This document shows, piece by piece, positions 51,670 to 59,592 of a stretch of DNA of 59,592 bases; positions within the stretch are counted from its first letter, which is position 1, and every line of letters begins with the position of its first letter. The notes beneath the pieces are model-generated. The model was given only the letters and a program-made list of their open reading frames with translations. It did not search any database and was not told the origin of the DNA. The translations under genes were made by a program, and so were the position numbers. This DNA is from an uncultured Brevundimonas sp. (GTDB taxonomy: Bacteria > Pseudomonadota > Alphaproteobacteria > Caulobacterales > Caulobacteraceae). The stretch is from contig NZ_CALMFB010000073.1 in the NCBI RefSeq assembly GCF_937863155.1, forward strand, positions 1-59,592, written 5' to 3'.

Positions 51670-52487
51670 AATCCCTGACGATCCCGATCACCGTCGCCAT
51701 GCTCGCGCTCGCTTCGCCGGCCCTTGCGCAATCCGACGCGGCCGGCCGCATTCAGGAACTCACCTATACGCCCGAGGGTGTCTATCAGGTCTCCGGCGCC
51801 TTCCGCACCGCCACCCAGATCATCTTCTCTCCGGAGGAGACGATCCTTCACGCGGCGATCGGCGACAGCGTGGCATGGGAGGTCGCGGCCGAAGGGTCCG
51901 TCCTCTTCCTCAAACCGCGTGAGCGGCACCAGTCCACCAATCTGCTGGTCGTCACGGATCGCGCGGGAGTCGCCCGACACTACGTCTTCGAACTGCTCGC
52001 CCAGGACCGAACGGCGCGCGCCGCCGCCTATCAAATCCGCTTCCGCTATCCCTTGGATGAGCAGGCCCGCGCCGCCGCCAGTCTTGCGGCCACCGCCCAA
52101 GCGGCCGAGGAACGCCTCGTCGGTCTAGAGCTTCAGGCTGGCGCGGTCGAGGGCCGGCGCAACCTCGCCTATTCTGTCCAGGGCGACACGCGGCTGCAAC
52201 CGAGCGAGGTCACGGACAATGGCCGGTTCACGGTCATGCGCTTTCCCGGCAACCAACCCATTCCGGCCATCTTCGAGGTAGCGAGCGATGGCTCCGAACG
52301 CCTCGTCCCCTACGACGTCCGAGGCGAGTTCGTCGTAATCCATGGGGTGACGTCGGGTCTGCGACTGCGCCACGGCGGGACGGTTCTTTGCGTCTTCAAT
52401 GACGCCTTCGACCCGCGTGGCGCGGCCACCGGAACCGGAACCGCCTCGCCTGTGGTGGACCGCACCGTGACGGGAGATCGGTCGTGA
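51666..52487 (+). CDS. virB9: VirB9/TrbG-type outer-membrane core protein
   Basis: 273 residues with signal peptide (MKSLTIPITVAMLALASPALA). N-terminal domain: IQELTYTPEGVYQVSGAFRTATQIIFSPEETILHAAIGDSVAWEV, then HQSTNLLVVTDRAGVARHYVFEL; C-terminal domain: NLAYSVQGDTRLQPSEVTDNGRFTVMRFPGNQPIPAIFEVASDGSERLVPYDVRGEFVVIHGVTSGLRLRHGGTVLCVFN. Textbook VirB9. Confidence 0.95.
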   Translation: MKSLTIPITVAMLALASPALAQSDAAGRIQELTYTPEGVYQVSGAFRTATQIIFSPEETILHAAIGDSVAWEVAAEGSVLFLKPRERHQSTNLLVVTDRAGVARHYVFELLAQDRTARAAAYQIRFRYPLDEQARAAASLAATAQAAEERLVGLELQAGAVEGRRNLAYSVQGDTRLQPSEVTDNGRFTVMRFPGNQPIPAIFEVASDGSERLVPYDVRGEFVVIHGVTSGLRLRHGGTVLCVFNDAFDPRGAATGTGTASPVVDRTVTGDRS

Positions 52488-53623
52488 GCGCAGAGACCCC
52501 GCCCCCGTTCCCTCAATCGGAGGAGACCCGTGGCTCCGCGCCAACGCCCGACCGGGGCGTCTCGCCGATCGCCGGCCGCATCGGCGGTCGTCAGGGCCGG
52601 ATGATCACTCTCGCCGCGCTCGCCGCCGGCTGCGGCGTGTTTCTCTTCGCGACCTGGGATCGGGGCGATGCCCGGGATCGGGAAGATCCGGCGGCCGACA
52701 CGCCACCGCGTCAGCTGGCGCCGTTCGAACCCGCGCGGCGATCCGATGCGCCCCTGCTCGAAACCTCGGAAACGGATCCGCTTGCTCCGGCGCTCACGAA
52801 CGAAGGCGATCAAGTGCCGGCGATCGAACCTTCACCTTCCGGATCCGCGCCCGCCGGTCCGACACCCGCCGAGCAACGCCGGGCGCTGGCCGAGAGCGCC
52901 CAACGCGCTCCCGTTCTGGCCTACAGCCGACCCGGCGCCGCCCCGGCCAGTCGTTCCGCCGCTGGAGGCCCGCTGCACGTCGCCACCGACAGTGACGGCG
53001 TCGGACATGCGCTCGACCAATTGCGCCGCATCACCCCGATCGGGGAAGCGCGAGCGGGTCGGCTGCCGGACCGGAACCTTCTCATCACCGCTGGGGCGAG
53101 CCTGCCCTGCGTCCTGCAAACGGCGATGGACAGCAGCACGCCCGGATATGTGAGCTGCCTAGTTTCCCGGGATGTCTATTCGGAGAATGGCGCTGTGGTC
53201 CTGCTGGAACGCGGGACGCGCGTGCTGGGCGAGTATCGAGGCGCGGTGCAGCCCGGTCGAGGAAGACTGTTCGTTCTCTGGACCCGCGCGGTCACGCCCA
53301 ACGGCGTCTCCATCGCCCTGGCCTCCCCGGCGGCGGATGCGCTGGGCCGCGCCGGCCTGCCAGGCTCGATCGATACTCACTTCTGGGATCGCTTCGGCGG
53401 CGCCCTGTTGCTGTCGATCGTCGATGACGCCGCCTATGCAGCGGCCGGCGGCGGTCAGCAGCTCCAGTCCACCGCGCGAGTTCCGTCCGATGCCGCTGCG
53501 GTCGCGCTGCAGGGCTCGATCGGCATTCCGCCGACCCTCAGAAAGGCTCAGGGATCGGAGGTGTCCATCTTCGTCGCGCAGGACCTCAATTTCGTGGACG
53601 TCTATCGCCTTCGGCCGAGGTGA
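52484..53623 (+). CDS. virB10: VirB10/TrbI-type core protein
   Basis: 379 residues, GTG start overlapping virB9. One inner-membrane span (MITLAALAAGCGVFLFATW), a Pro-rich periplasmic linker (about residues 70-165), then the conserved domain: LPDRNLLITAGASLPCVLQTAMDSSTPGYVSCLVSRDVYSENGAVVLLERGTRVLGEY, RLFVLWTRAVTPNGVSIALASPAADALGRAGLPGSIDTHFWDRFGGALLLS. Spans both membranes in the T4SS core. Confidence 0.95.
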   Translation: MSAETPPPFPQSEETRGSAPTPDRGVSPIAGRIGGRQGRMITLAALAAGCGVFLFATWDRGDARDREDPAADTPPRQLAPFEPARRSDAPLLETSETDPLAPALTNEGDQVPAIEPSPSGSAPAGPTPAEQRRALAESAQRAPVLAYSRPGAAPASRSAAGGPLHVATDSDGVGHALDQLRRITPIGEARAGRLPDRNLLITAGASLPCVLQTAMDSSTPGYVSCLVSRDVYSENGAVVLLERGTRVLGEYRGAVQPGRGRLFVLWTRAVTPNGVSIALASPAADALGRAGLPGSIDTHFWDRFGGALLLSIVDDAAYAAAGGGQQLQSTARVPSDAAAVALQGSIGIPPTLRKAQGSEVSIFVAQDLNFVDVYRLRPR

Positions 53624-54630
53624 TGCGCGACACTTCCGTCATCGAACACTATCTGGCGCCGTTGCGACCGTTCCTTGACCCGCCGATGGTGACCGAGGTG
53701 GTCGTCAACCGTCCGGGCGAGGTCGGGGTTGAAGGGCCGGAGGGCTGGCGCTGGCACGAGACGCCGGAGCTCACAGAAGGCTGGCTGCGAACCCTCGCGG
53801 TCGCTGCCGCCGCCTACACTGGTCAGGATGTCGATGCGGAGCGACCGATCTGCTCGACGGTCCTTCCCGGCGATGAACGCTGCCAGATTGTGCTGCCGCC
53901 CGTCGTTCCGAGCGGCACGGTCTCGTTGACGATCCGGAAGCCTTCGGGCCGCCGGATGGGACTGGAAGAATTCCACGCCGCCGGTCTGTTCGCTTCCGCC
54001 GAGATCGTCCGGGGCGGCGAGACGGATGAGACGGATGCGGCGCTGATCCGTCTGCGTGAGGCTGGCGACTGGGTCGCCTTCTTCCGTCTTGCGGTCGAAA
54101 GCCGCCGCAACATCCTGATCTCCGGCGCGACCGGCTCGGGCAAGACCACCTTCGCCAAGGGACTTGTGGAGCTCATCCCCGAACACGAACGTCTGCTGAC
54201 GATCGAGGACACCCGCGAGCTGATCCTGCCGCAGCGTAACGTCGTGCATCTGCTGTACTCGAAGGATGGGCAAGGTCTGGCGAAGGTCGGTCCCAAGGCG
54301 CTCCTCGAGAGCGCCCTTCGGATGCGCCCGGACCGCATCCTGCTTCAGGAGCTGCGCGACGGGACCGCCTTCTTCTTCCTGCGCAACGTCAACTCTGGCC
54401 ATCCGGGGTCGATCACCACCGTCCACGCGGATTCCGCGACCCTGGCCTTCGAGCAACTCACCCTGCTGGTGCGGGAGTCCGATGGCGGGCGAGACCTGCC
54501 CCGGGACGACATCCGCACCATGCTGCACCTGATGGTGGATGTGGTTGTCCAGATGAAGAAGAGCGACGGCCGCTACCAGATGACGGAGGTCTGGCATGAC
54601 CCGCTTCGCAAGCGCCACGCCGGCGACTAG
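53623..54630 (+). CDS. virB11: VirB11-type T4SS ATPase
   Basis: 335 residues from ATG 53623. Walker A NILISGATGSGKTTFAKGLVELI; Asp box RLLTIEDTRELIL; His box NSGHPGSITTVHADSATLAFEQLTLLVRES; Walker B RPDRILLQELRDGTAFFFLRNV. A hexameric secretion ATPase that switches between pilus building and DNA transfer. Overlaps virD4 by 35 bases. Confidence 0.95.
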   Translation: MRDTSVIEHYLAPLRPFLDPPMVTEVVVNRPGEVGVEGPEGWRWHETPELTEGWLRTLAVAAAAYTGQDVDAERPICSTVLPGDERCQIVLPPVVPSGTVSLTIRKPSGRRMGLEEFHAAGLFASAEIVRGGETDETDAALIRLREAGDWVAFFRLAVESRRNILISGATGSGKTTFAKGLVELIPEHERLLTIEDTRELILPQRNVVHLLYSKDGQGLAKVGPKALLESALRMRPDRILLQELRDGTAFFFLRNVNSGHPGSITTVHADSATLAFEQLTLLVRESDGGRDLPRDDIRTMLHLMVDVVVQMKKSDGRYQMTEVWHDPLRKRHAGD

Positions 54631-56455
54631 GGCGAAACTGGCCGCGGCCGGGCTACTGGCCGCGCTCGCCCTCTTCATCATCGGCGTACTGACCATCGCC
54701 CTGATCGGATTGGGACGCTTCTCGGGTGACATCGACCCGGCCCGGGTTCCCGCCTGGTTCCTCTACTACCGTCACGACCCCGACGTGAGGCGATGGCTGG
54801 GAATTGGCGCCGGGGTCATGGGCCTCTTCGTGCTGACCCTTGGAGCAGCGATCGCACTCGGAATCCGGCGCCCCCTGCATGGCGCCGCGCGCTGGTCGAC
54901 CCGCGAGGAGCAACGCCACCACCGACTGAGAGCGAAGTCCGGCATCCTACTTGGGGAGACACGAGACGGCTTGCTGATCGCCGACGGCCCCGATCATGTC
55001 CTCCTCTACGCTCCGACCCGGACCGGGAAAGGGGTCGGGGTCGTCATCCCCAATCTGCTCGCCTGGCCGTCCTCAGTGGTGATGCTGGACATAAAGCGGG
55101 AGAACTACAACGCCACGGCAGGCTTCCGGGCCAGCGCAGGCCAGACGGTCCATCTGTTCGACCCCTTGGCGTCAGATGGCCGGACAGCGCGGTACAATCC
55201 GCTCAGCCATATCGATCGAGGGTCGGCCGTCCAGGTTCTGGACGAGCTGCAGCGGATCGCCGGCATGCTGTTTCCGGCGCACAGCCATGCCGACCCTTTC
55301 TGGGCGGAGGCGGCCAGGACCGGTTTCATCGGGGTGGGCGCCTATGTCGCGGCGACACCGGACCTTCCCTTCACCCTGGGCGAAATCTATCGCCAGCTGA
55401 CCGACGGCGACCCGCGCGACCGGCTCCCAAAACTCCTGGAGCAGCGCCGCAAGGAGGGAGATCCCCTGCCCGCTGGCGCGGTAACAGCCCTGAACGACTT
55501 CTGCAGTTCAGGTGAGAATACCTTCGCGTCGATCCGGCAATCGATCACCACCCGCATGGGGCTCTGGCTCAACCCGCTGGTGGATGCCGCCACCGCCGCC
55601 AGCGACTTCGATCTGCGCGCGATACGGAGCGGCCAGCTGTCACTGTATCTGGCGGCCTCGCCGGAGAACATGGACCGCGTCGCGCCGCTTTACGCCCTTC
55701 TGTTCCAGCAGCTGGTCGACCTTAACAGCCGCACCCTGCCCGACGCCGGCGGTCCTCAGACCCTGGTGCTGCTGGACGAGTTCGCCCGTCTCGGTCGCGC
55801 GCCTGTGCTGGCACACGCCTTCGCCTGGGTGGCGGGATACGGGCTGCGCCTGCTCCCGGTGATCCAGAGCCCATCACAACTCCGCGCCCTCTACGGCCCC
55901 GACGTGACGGAGGACATTGTCACCAACTGCGGGCTGGAGATTGTCTTCGCGCCCAAGGAGCTGAAGGTGGCGCAGGAGCTGAGCGAGCGGCTCGGTTACT
56001 ATACCTATCGCGCACGAAGCCGCAGTCGACCGATGGGACTGGGCCAGGGTCGCCGCAGCCTGACCGACTCCGACCAGAGACGCGCCCTCATGCTTCCGCA
56101 GGAGCTGATGCAGTTTCCGCAGCACGCTCTCATCGTGCTCAAGGCAGGACTCGCCCCCACACGCGGACGCAAGCTCGTCTATTTCTCGGACCGACGCTTC
56201 ACCGAAAGATTGCGCCCTCCGCCTGACGTGTCGGTCGCGCCTGCGCCATCGCGCCCAACGGTGGCCGCCCCACCCTCGATGATGTCCTCAGACGCGGAGA
56301 CAGACATGGACTTCGACAGCATCGTTCGCCGCTTCGCCGCTGAGGGGTTGACCCCTCCACCGCCCGGCGCGTCCGAGAAGGACGTCCAGGCCTGGCTTGA
56401 CCGGGTCGTCACCGCCCCGGCCGCCACACTCCCCTCGCGGGGGCGCAGATCATGA
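54596..56455 (+). CDS. virD4: VirD4/TraG-type coupling protein
   Basis: 619 residues. Two N-terminal spans (LAAAGLLAALALFIIGVLTIALIGLG and LGIGAGVMGLFVLTLGAAIALGI), Walker A LYAPTRTGKGVGVVIPNLLAW, SVVMLDIKRENYNATAGFRA, Walker B TLVLLDEFARLGRAPVL, and CGLEIVFAPKELKVAQELSERLGYYT. Brings the relaxase-DNA complex to the channel. Contains RSRSRPMGLGQGRRSLTDSDQRRALMLPQELMQFP near the C-terminus, typical of TraG. Confidence 0.95.
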   Translation: MTRFASATPATRAKLAAAGLLAALALFIIGVLTIALIGLGRFSGDIDPARVPAWFLYYRHDPDVRRWLGIGAGVMGLFVLTLGAAIALGIRRPLHGAARWSTREEQRHHRLRAKSGILLGETRDGLLIADGPDHVLLYAPTRTGKGVGVVIPNLLAWPSSVVMLDIKRENYNATAGFRASAGQTVHLFDPLASDGRTARYNPLSHIDRGSAVQVLDELQRIAGMLFPAHSHADPFWAEAARTGFIGVGAYVAATPDLPFTLGEIYRQLTDGDPRDRLPKLLEQRRKEGDPLPAGAVTALNDFCSSGENTFASIRQSITTRMGLWLNPLVDAATAASDFDLRAIRSGQLSLYLAASPENMDRVAPLYALLFQQLVDLNSRTLPDAGGPQTLVLLDEFARLGRAPVLAHAFAWVAGYGLRLLPVIQSPSQLRALYGPDVTEDIVTNCGLEIVFAPKELKVAQELSERLGYYTYRARSRSRPMGLGQGRRSLTDSDQRRALMLPQELMQFPQHALIVLKAGLAPTRGRKLVYFSDRRFTERLRPPPDVSVAPAPSRPTVAAPPSMMSSDAETDMDFDSIVRRFAAEGLTPPPPGASEKDVQAWLDRVVTAPAATLPSRGRRS

Positions 56456-57090
56456 CCGAAGCTCGCCCGTCGACATCATCACCCAACCGGATATCACCCC
56501 GTACCAGTGAGGCCCCCGAGCGTCGCTCGCTCGACAAGGGCGACGTGCCCGCCCAGCTGTTGGACCGCTTTCTGATCGAGCGCGATCGGCAGGGCCGACC
56601 GGAGCGCTACTATCGCGACCACAAAACCGCGGACCCGTCGTTCAGAGACCATGGGCGCGCCCTGTCTTCCCATCAGGCCTATCCGGACTCGGTCGCCGCC
56701 ATGTTGCGGATCGCCCAGCACCGCGGCTGGTCGAACATCAAGGTGACGGGCGATGACGCCTTTCGCCGCGAGGTCTGGGTGCAGGCCAGGACGCTCGGAC
56801 TTGAGGTCGCCGGATACAGGCCGACAGAGCGCGACCGCCAGGCGGCCAATGAGCCCGCCCAACCCGACACCGAACGGGACGCTTCGCGTCAGAAGCCACC
56901 CTCCCGTGATGAGATCAAACGTCGCTTGGAGATGGCCGCTGTGGTCGTCCGCACCCTGATCGCCGATCCGGCCGCCCAGACGCGGCTGATGGAACGCGCC
57001 TGGGCCCGGGTGCGACCCGAGGCTGACAGGGCGCGAGACAAGCCGGAACGGGAGCAGAACCCGCGAGCGGAACGACGTAGGGAGCGTTAG
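56452..57090 (+). CDS. LPD7-domain protein (large polyvalent protein-associated domain 7)
   Basis: 212 residues. A central LPD7 domain runs from YRDHKTADPSFRDHGRALSSHQAYPDSVAAMLRIAQHRGWSNIKVTGDDAFRREVWVQARTLGLEVAGYRPTERDRQ (about residues 50-135). This domain is usually part of huge polyvalent or relaxase-linked proteins of ICEs; here it is alone. The rest is charged and helical. It overlaps virD4 by 4 bases. Role in transfer is unknown. Confidence 0.82.
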   Translation: MTEARPSTSSPNRISPRTSEAPERRSLDKGDVPAQLLDRFLIERDRQGRPERYYRDHKTADPSFRDHGRALSSHQAYPDSVAAMLRIAQHRGWSNIKVTGDDAFRREVWVQARTLGLEVAGYRPTERDRQAANEPAQPDTERDASRQKPPSRDEIKRRLEMAAVVVRTLIADPAAQTRLMERAWARVRPEADRARDKPEREQNPRAERRRER

Positions 57091-57118
57091 ACTTCCCCGC
57101 GCTGCGTTGGAGTCCCCC

Positions 57119-57973
57119 ATGTCCGAACGGATTCTTGATGTCTGGGATGTCGCGAGCTTCGATCCGGAGCTACGCGACATGCTTGGCGACCACGCCGACC
57201 TGCTACGAAACTACCACGCCACGTCGCGGGAAAATCTGATCCAGCGCGAGCTGTCGGATCGCACGGGTCCCTATCCGCACAATCCGTTCGCAGCCGACCA
57301 CATCGCTTTGGCGGAGACGCTGATGACGGTGATGAACCAACGCATCATCCGGGGTTGGCACTACACCCGCATGACCGATGTCGAAGTGGAGCAGCTGCGA
57401 CGGGACGGCGTGCGCCTGCCCTCTCCAGCTTCGATCCGCGTCCGCCTTGACGCCCAGGTGGCGGCCGGCGCCTTCACCGCCGCTGAGGCCGACGCCCTCT
57501 TCGCCGCAAGCCCCTTTCAGCGCGGGCAGTCCGAGATCCGGTCGGGGCGGTTCTGGATGGTGTCGCACCCGCTCGAGATCGGAGATGGCGGAGTGGAGCT
57601 GCTGCTGGGCAACTGGGGTGGCGAAGGGGTCTATTTCTGGCTCTCCGACGCGGCGCTCAAGGCCCGGGTCGCCAAGCTCGGACGCCCGCGGGTCGTAGAG
57701 GTCGCCGCCCCGCTTTCAAAAACGCCCCACGGCTTCTCCGCCGCTGAAGCCGTGATGGCCGCCTACGCCCGTTCGCTGGGGTGTTCGGTCGAATCCAAGG
57801 CGTTCGATCTGCATGTGACCGATCCGCTCCCCGCCAATGCCATCCTCGCCGTCCACACGGCTGGCGAACCCCCGTTCGCAGATCTGGCTCGCGGGTATCC
57901 GCAGACCTATGTCGATGCGGATGCCGGCCGGTGGGACGAACTCTCCGCCGAGATCGAGCGACGGCGCCGCTAG
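57119..57973 (+). CDS. Putative ADP-ribosyltransferase-like protein (ART-PolyVal type)
   Basis: 284 residues from ATG 57119. RGWHYTRMTDVEVEQLRRDGVRL resembles the first ART strand with its His, GNWGGEGVYFWLSD resembles the GxYF strand, RPRVVEVAAPLS follows, and the C-terminal DLHVTDPLPANAILAVHTAGEP resembles the conserved ART end strand. This is a pattern-level match only. ART domains with LPD domains occur in polyvalent proteins of ICEs and phages, and could modify recipient targets after transfer. Convergent with the relaxase gene, overlapping by 4 bases. Confidence 0.55.
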   Translation: MSERILDVWDVASFDPELRDMLGDHADLLRNYHATSRENLIQRELSDRTGPYPHNPFAADHIALAETLMTVMNQRIIRGWHYTRMTDVEVEQLRRDGVRLPSPASIRVRLDAQVAAGAFTAAEADALFAASPFQRGQSEIRSGRFWMVSHPLEIGDGGVELLLGNWGGEGVYFWLSDAALKARVAKLGRPRVVEVAAPLSKTPHGFSAAEAVMAAYARSLGCSVESKAFDLHVTDPLPANAILAVHTAGEPPFADLARGYPQTYVDADAGRWDELSAEIERRRR

Positions 57974-58974
57974 CGCGAACGCCCTCCAGGTGTCCGGGCA
58001 GACTCGCGGTCAACCGCGAGCGCCCGGGCGAGGATTTCCCGCTGCGTCGCCACGGGCGGGAAAGTGCGGATGAAGTGCTCGAGGTCCAGCCCCAACTGGC
58101 GGTCGTCGCCCGATCTGGACGCCTGGAGCCGCACCGCCTCGACCACCAGCGCCCGCCGGATGTAGGCCTGCCTCTCCCGTAGCCGAGCCTCCCAGGGCGG
58201 TTCGACCGAGGGTGAGGTCGCCGCCGCCTTCAGCGCCCCGTTCATCACCTCAGGCATGTCCCCCTCCCCGCGTTGAAACCGTTCGCGGAGCTTCCTCACG
58301 GATGTCCGCTCGGCCTTGCGCACGACACCCCGCGCCCGCCGGGGCGTCGCCTCGGCCTCGACGCCCCGATCCCGCAGCGCCGCCGCGAAGGTCTCACGCC
58401 AGAGCTGAAGGTCGGCCTTCCGTGGATTGAGCCGCTCGCCGTCGCGGCCGAGCGCACGGACAGTCAGATGCACGTGGGGGTGTCGATCATCCGTGTGCAG
58501 GGCGAAGACATAGGGGTGCCGATCTCCGAACAGGGTGGCGGCGAAGGCGCGCGACGCATCTTGGACGCGTCCGGGATCGACACCCGCCGGCATACTCAGG
58601 ACGATCGACAGGGAGACCGGCGCATCTCGCCGCGTGCGCAACACGTCCAGCTCGGCGCGCCAGTCCTCGGCCAACGCCTGCACCTCCGGCCGACCCAGAA
58701 GACGCTCACCATCAGCCCCCTCGAGGACCAGCTTCCCATTGCGGCTGATGTAGTCGAGGTGGCGCTGGAGGTGCCCCCCGTCCCGCGTTCGGCCCGTGAT
58801 CTTGACCATGACCTCGGGCGCCCGGCGCACCATGCGCTCGAGCGTCGCGCGGGCCGCGCTTGCGTCGCCGCTCCGCCCGACCCGCAGGACGGCGTGGGCC
58901 AGCCTTGCCCGTCGCATACGGACCGGCGGACGCAGGGCGTCCTCGAACCCGACGGGGACGCGGAAGTCGTTCAC
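57970..58974 (-). CDS. Relaxase/mobilisation nuclease (MOBP, VirD2/TraI-like)
   Basis: 334 residues from GTG 58974, overlapping the MobC-like stop (GTGA). The relaxase core: VMVKITGRTRDGGHLQRHLDYISRNGKLVLEGADGE (conserved GHLxYISR), SIVLSMPAGVDPGRVQDASRAFAATLFGDRHPYVFALHTDDRHPHVHLTVRALG, whose HxDDxHPHVHL is motif III metal-binding His cluster. It would nick the oriT found just beyond the MobC gene. Tyr of motif I should lie in the first 110 residues; LDYISR is the best visible candidate. Confidence 0.9.
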   Translation of the reverse strand: MNDFRVPVGFEDALRPPVRMRRARLAHAVLRVGRSGDASAARATLERMVRRAPEVMVKITGRTRDGGHLQRHLDYISRNGKLVLEGADGERLLGRPEVQALAEDWRAELDVLRTRRDAPVSLSIVLSMPAGVDPGRVQDASRAFAATLFGDRHPYVFALHTDDRHPHVHLTVRALGRDGERLNPRKADLQLWRETFAAALRDRGVEAEATPRRARGVVRKAERTSVRKLRERFQRGEGDMPEVMNGALKAAATSPSVEPPWEARLRERQAYIRRALVVEAVRLQASRSGDDRQLGLDLEHFIRTFPPVATQREILARALAVDRESARTPGGRSR

Positions 58975-59492
58975 GGTCCCGGCGTCCAATAGGCGAGATT
59001 GCCTTCAAAGGCGTCCCGAACTCCGACCAGATGCGCGCGGATTTCGTCCGAGAAGGCAGCAAGCTGGCCCACCTCCAGGTCCAGCACCGCTCCCTCCATC
59101 ACCGCCGTGTTCAGCGCCCGGGCGATCTGGTTGATGTTGACCCCGATGCGTCGGAGCTCGCGCTGAACCTCGACGAAGGCGATCGCCTCGCTCCGGCTCA
59201 GCTGCGGTCGGCCATGTAGTCGCGCTCTGATCAGCGCGACCGTCCATTGGGTTCTGGACTGGCCTCGCGATGCCGCCTCGCGCTCGAGCACGACCAGGTC
59301 CACCGGCGTCAGCCTGAGGCCCAGCTTCCCTGTGAGGCGCCCCGGCGGGGGCTCTTGGAGCTCGGGCAGCGGCGCCTGCGCAGCCTCTTCCATCAGCCGC
59401 CGAAGCAACCGCGCCCGCCCGCCTTTCGAAGCCGCGGCGGCATCGAAGCGGCGGATCAGATCGGACGGGACGCGGAGGGTGAGGCGCTTCAT
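58971..59492 (-). CDS. MobC-like relaxosome accessory protein
   Basis: 173 residues. N-terminal ribbon-helix-helix: RLTLRVPSDLIRRFDAAAASKGG; a second strand-helix KLGLRLTPVDLVVLEREAASRGQSRTQWTVALIRARLHG; and the MobC block LRRIGVNINQIARALNTAV. Binds oriT to help the relaxase. It is transcribed away from oriT and overlaps the relaxase gene, an operon standard for MOBP systems. Confidence 0.88.
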   Translation of the reverse strand: MKRLTLRVPSDLIRRFDAAAASKGGRARLLRRLMEEAAQAPLPELQEPPPGRLTGKLGLRLTPVDLVVLEREAASRGQSRTQWTVALIRARLHGRPQLSRSEAIAFVEVQRELRRIGVNINQIARALNTAVMEGAVLDLEVGQLAAFSDEIRAHLVGVRDAFEGNLAYWTPGP

Positions 59493-59494
59493 CA

Positions 59495-59553
59495 GGGTGA
59501 CGGTCTGTCAGACATTGCCGGCGCAAAGCCTATCCTGCCCTAGACCGTCACCC
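59495..59553 (+). other. Origin of transfer (oriT) with RP4/Ti-type nic core
   Basis: CTATCCTGCCC at 59530-59540 matches the MOBP nic consensus YATCCTG|Y; RP4 has the same CTATCCTGCCC run, giving a predicted nick after G59537 on the + strand. It is framed by a perfect 12-base inverted repeat GGGTGACGGTCT (59495-59506) and AGACCGTCACCC (59542-59553). The left arm overlaps GTCTG-T-CAGAC (59503-59513), a possible relaxosome site. It sits next to the MobC and relaxase genes. Confidence 0.85.
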
Positions 59554-59558
59554 CCTTC

Positions 59559-59578
59559 GCCCCGTAGGCCTACGGGGC
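59559..59578. repeat. 20-base perfect palindrome right of oriT
   Basis: GCCCCGTAGG followed by CCTACGGGGC is a perfect palindrome 6 bases from the oriT repeat. It may be a binding site of the MobC-like or another dimeric protein, or a stem formed in transferred single-stranded DNA. The window ends 14 bases later. Confidence 0.6.
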
Positions 59579-59592
59579 TACCCGCCCTCCCC

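Larger units (their letters stand above)
14732..59592. mobile_element. Integrative conjugative element (ICE) in tRNA-Leu, right end outside window
   Basis: The left edge is the truncated tRNA-Leu. From there to the window end there are only cargo, regulators and a full VirB/VirD4 transfer system with relaxase and oriT, and no core chromosomal gene. No integrase is in the window; by the usual layout it sits next to the intact tRNA copy at the right end. Cargo: HEPN-like genes, heavy-metal efflux, lasso peptide biosynthesis. MOB type looks like MOBP and the mating channel is of the VirB (MPF-T) type. At least 44.8 kb long. Confidence 0.86.

Overview
The window looks like a GC-rich alphaproteobacterial chromosome of the Caulobacterales, most likely Brevundimonas or a close relative. 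The evidence is the high GC, frequent GTG/TTG starts and ATGA overlaps, and a lasso peptide locus of caulonodin type. The genus is inferred from gene content and was not tested by alignment.

Region 1 (1-14731) is ordinary chromosome: thiC with a TPP riboswitch; a nucleoside hydrolase / ribokinase / acetyl-CoA synthetase operon; ruvCAB; an MgtC-type membrane protein; an Lrp regulator divergent from alanine dehydrogenase; two hypotheticals; an acyltransferase; a CHAP protein; tryptophan 2,3-dioxygenase; and a PA2169-type protein.

Region 2 (14732 to the end of the window) is an integrative conjugative element (ICE). It begins at the 3' half of a tRNA-Leu(UAA), cut at the anticodon loop, and runs past the right edge. 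The intact tRNA and the integrase should lie outside the window. Its modules from left to right are: (a) 14935-18620, four cargo genes of unknown function, two with HEPN-like RNase motifs, a possible defence module; (b) 18627-31860, one long heavy-metal operon read leftwards (CDF, His-rich protein, CzcCBA, second CDF, methyltransferase, P1B-4 ATPase, DUF305 and others) controlled by a divergent MerR regulator with a clear CadR/PbrR-type operator; (c) 33655-43942, a lasso peptide locus with FecI/FecR, a TonB-dependent receptor, a lasso isopeptidase, cyclase C, protease B, two precursor genes not called as separate ORFs, and a GntR regulator; (d) 44182-57973, the conjugation locus, with XRE and LuxR-type regulators, VirB1-VirB11, EexN and VirD4, an LPD7 protein and an ART-like protein; (e) 57970-59553, relaxase, MobC-like protein and an oriT whose nic core matches the RP4/Ti type.

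How it fits together: the relaxosome nicks oriT and VirD4/VirB moves the element, and the cargo gives metal efflux and a lasso peptide system. In that system B and C mature the two precursors, while the receptor, FecR and sigma factor probably sense and import lasso peptide and the isopeptidase opens it. No ABC exporter of the lasso D type is present. The most interesting finding is this two-precursor, Ala1/Glu9 caulonodin-like lasso system carried on a conjugative element; the HEPN cluster is second.
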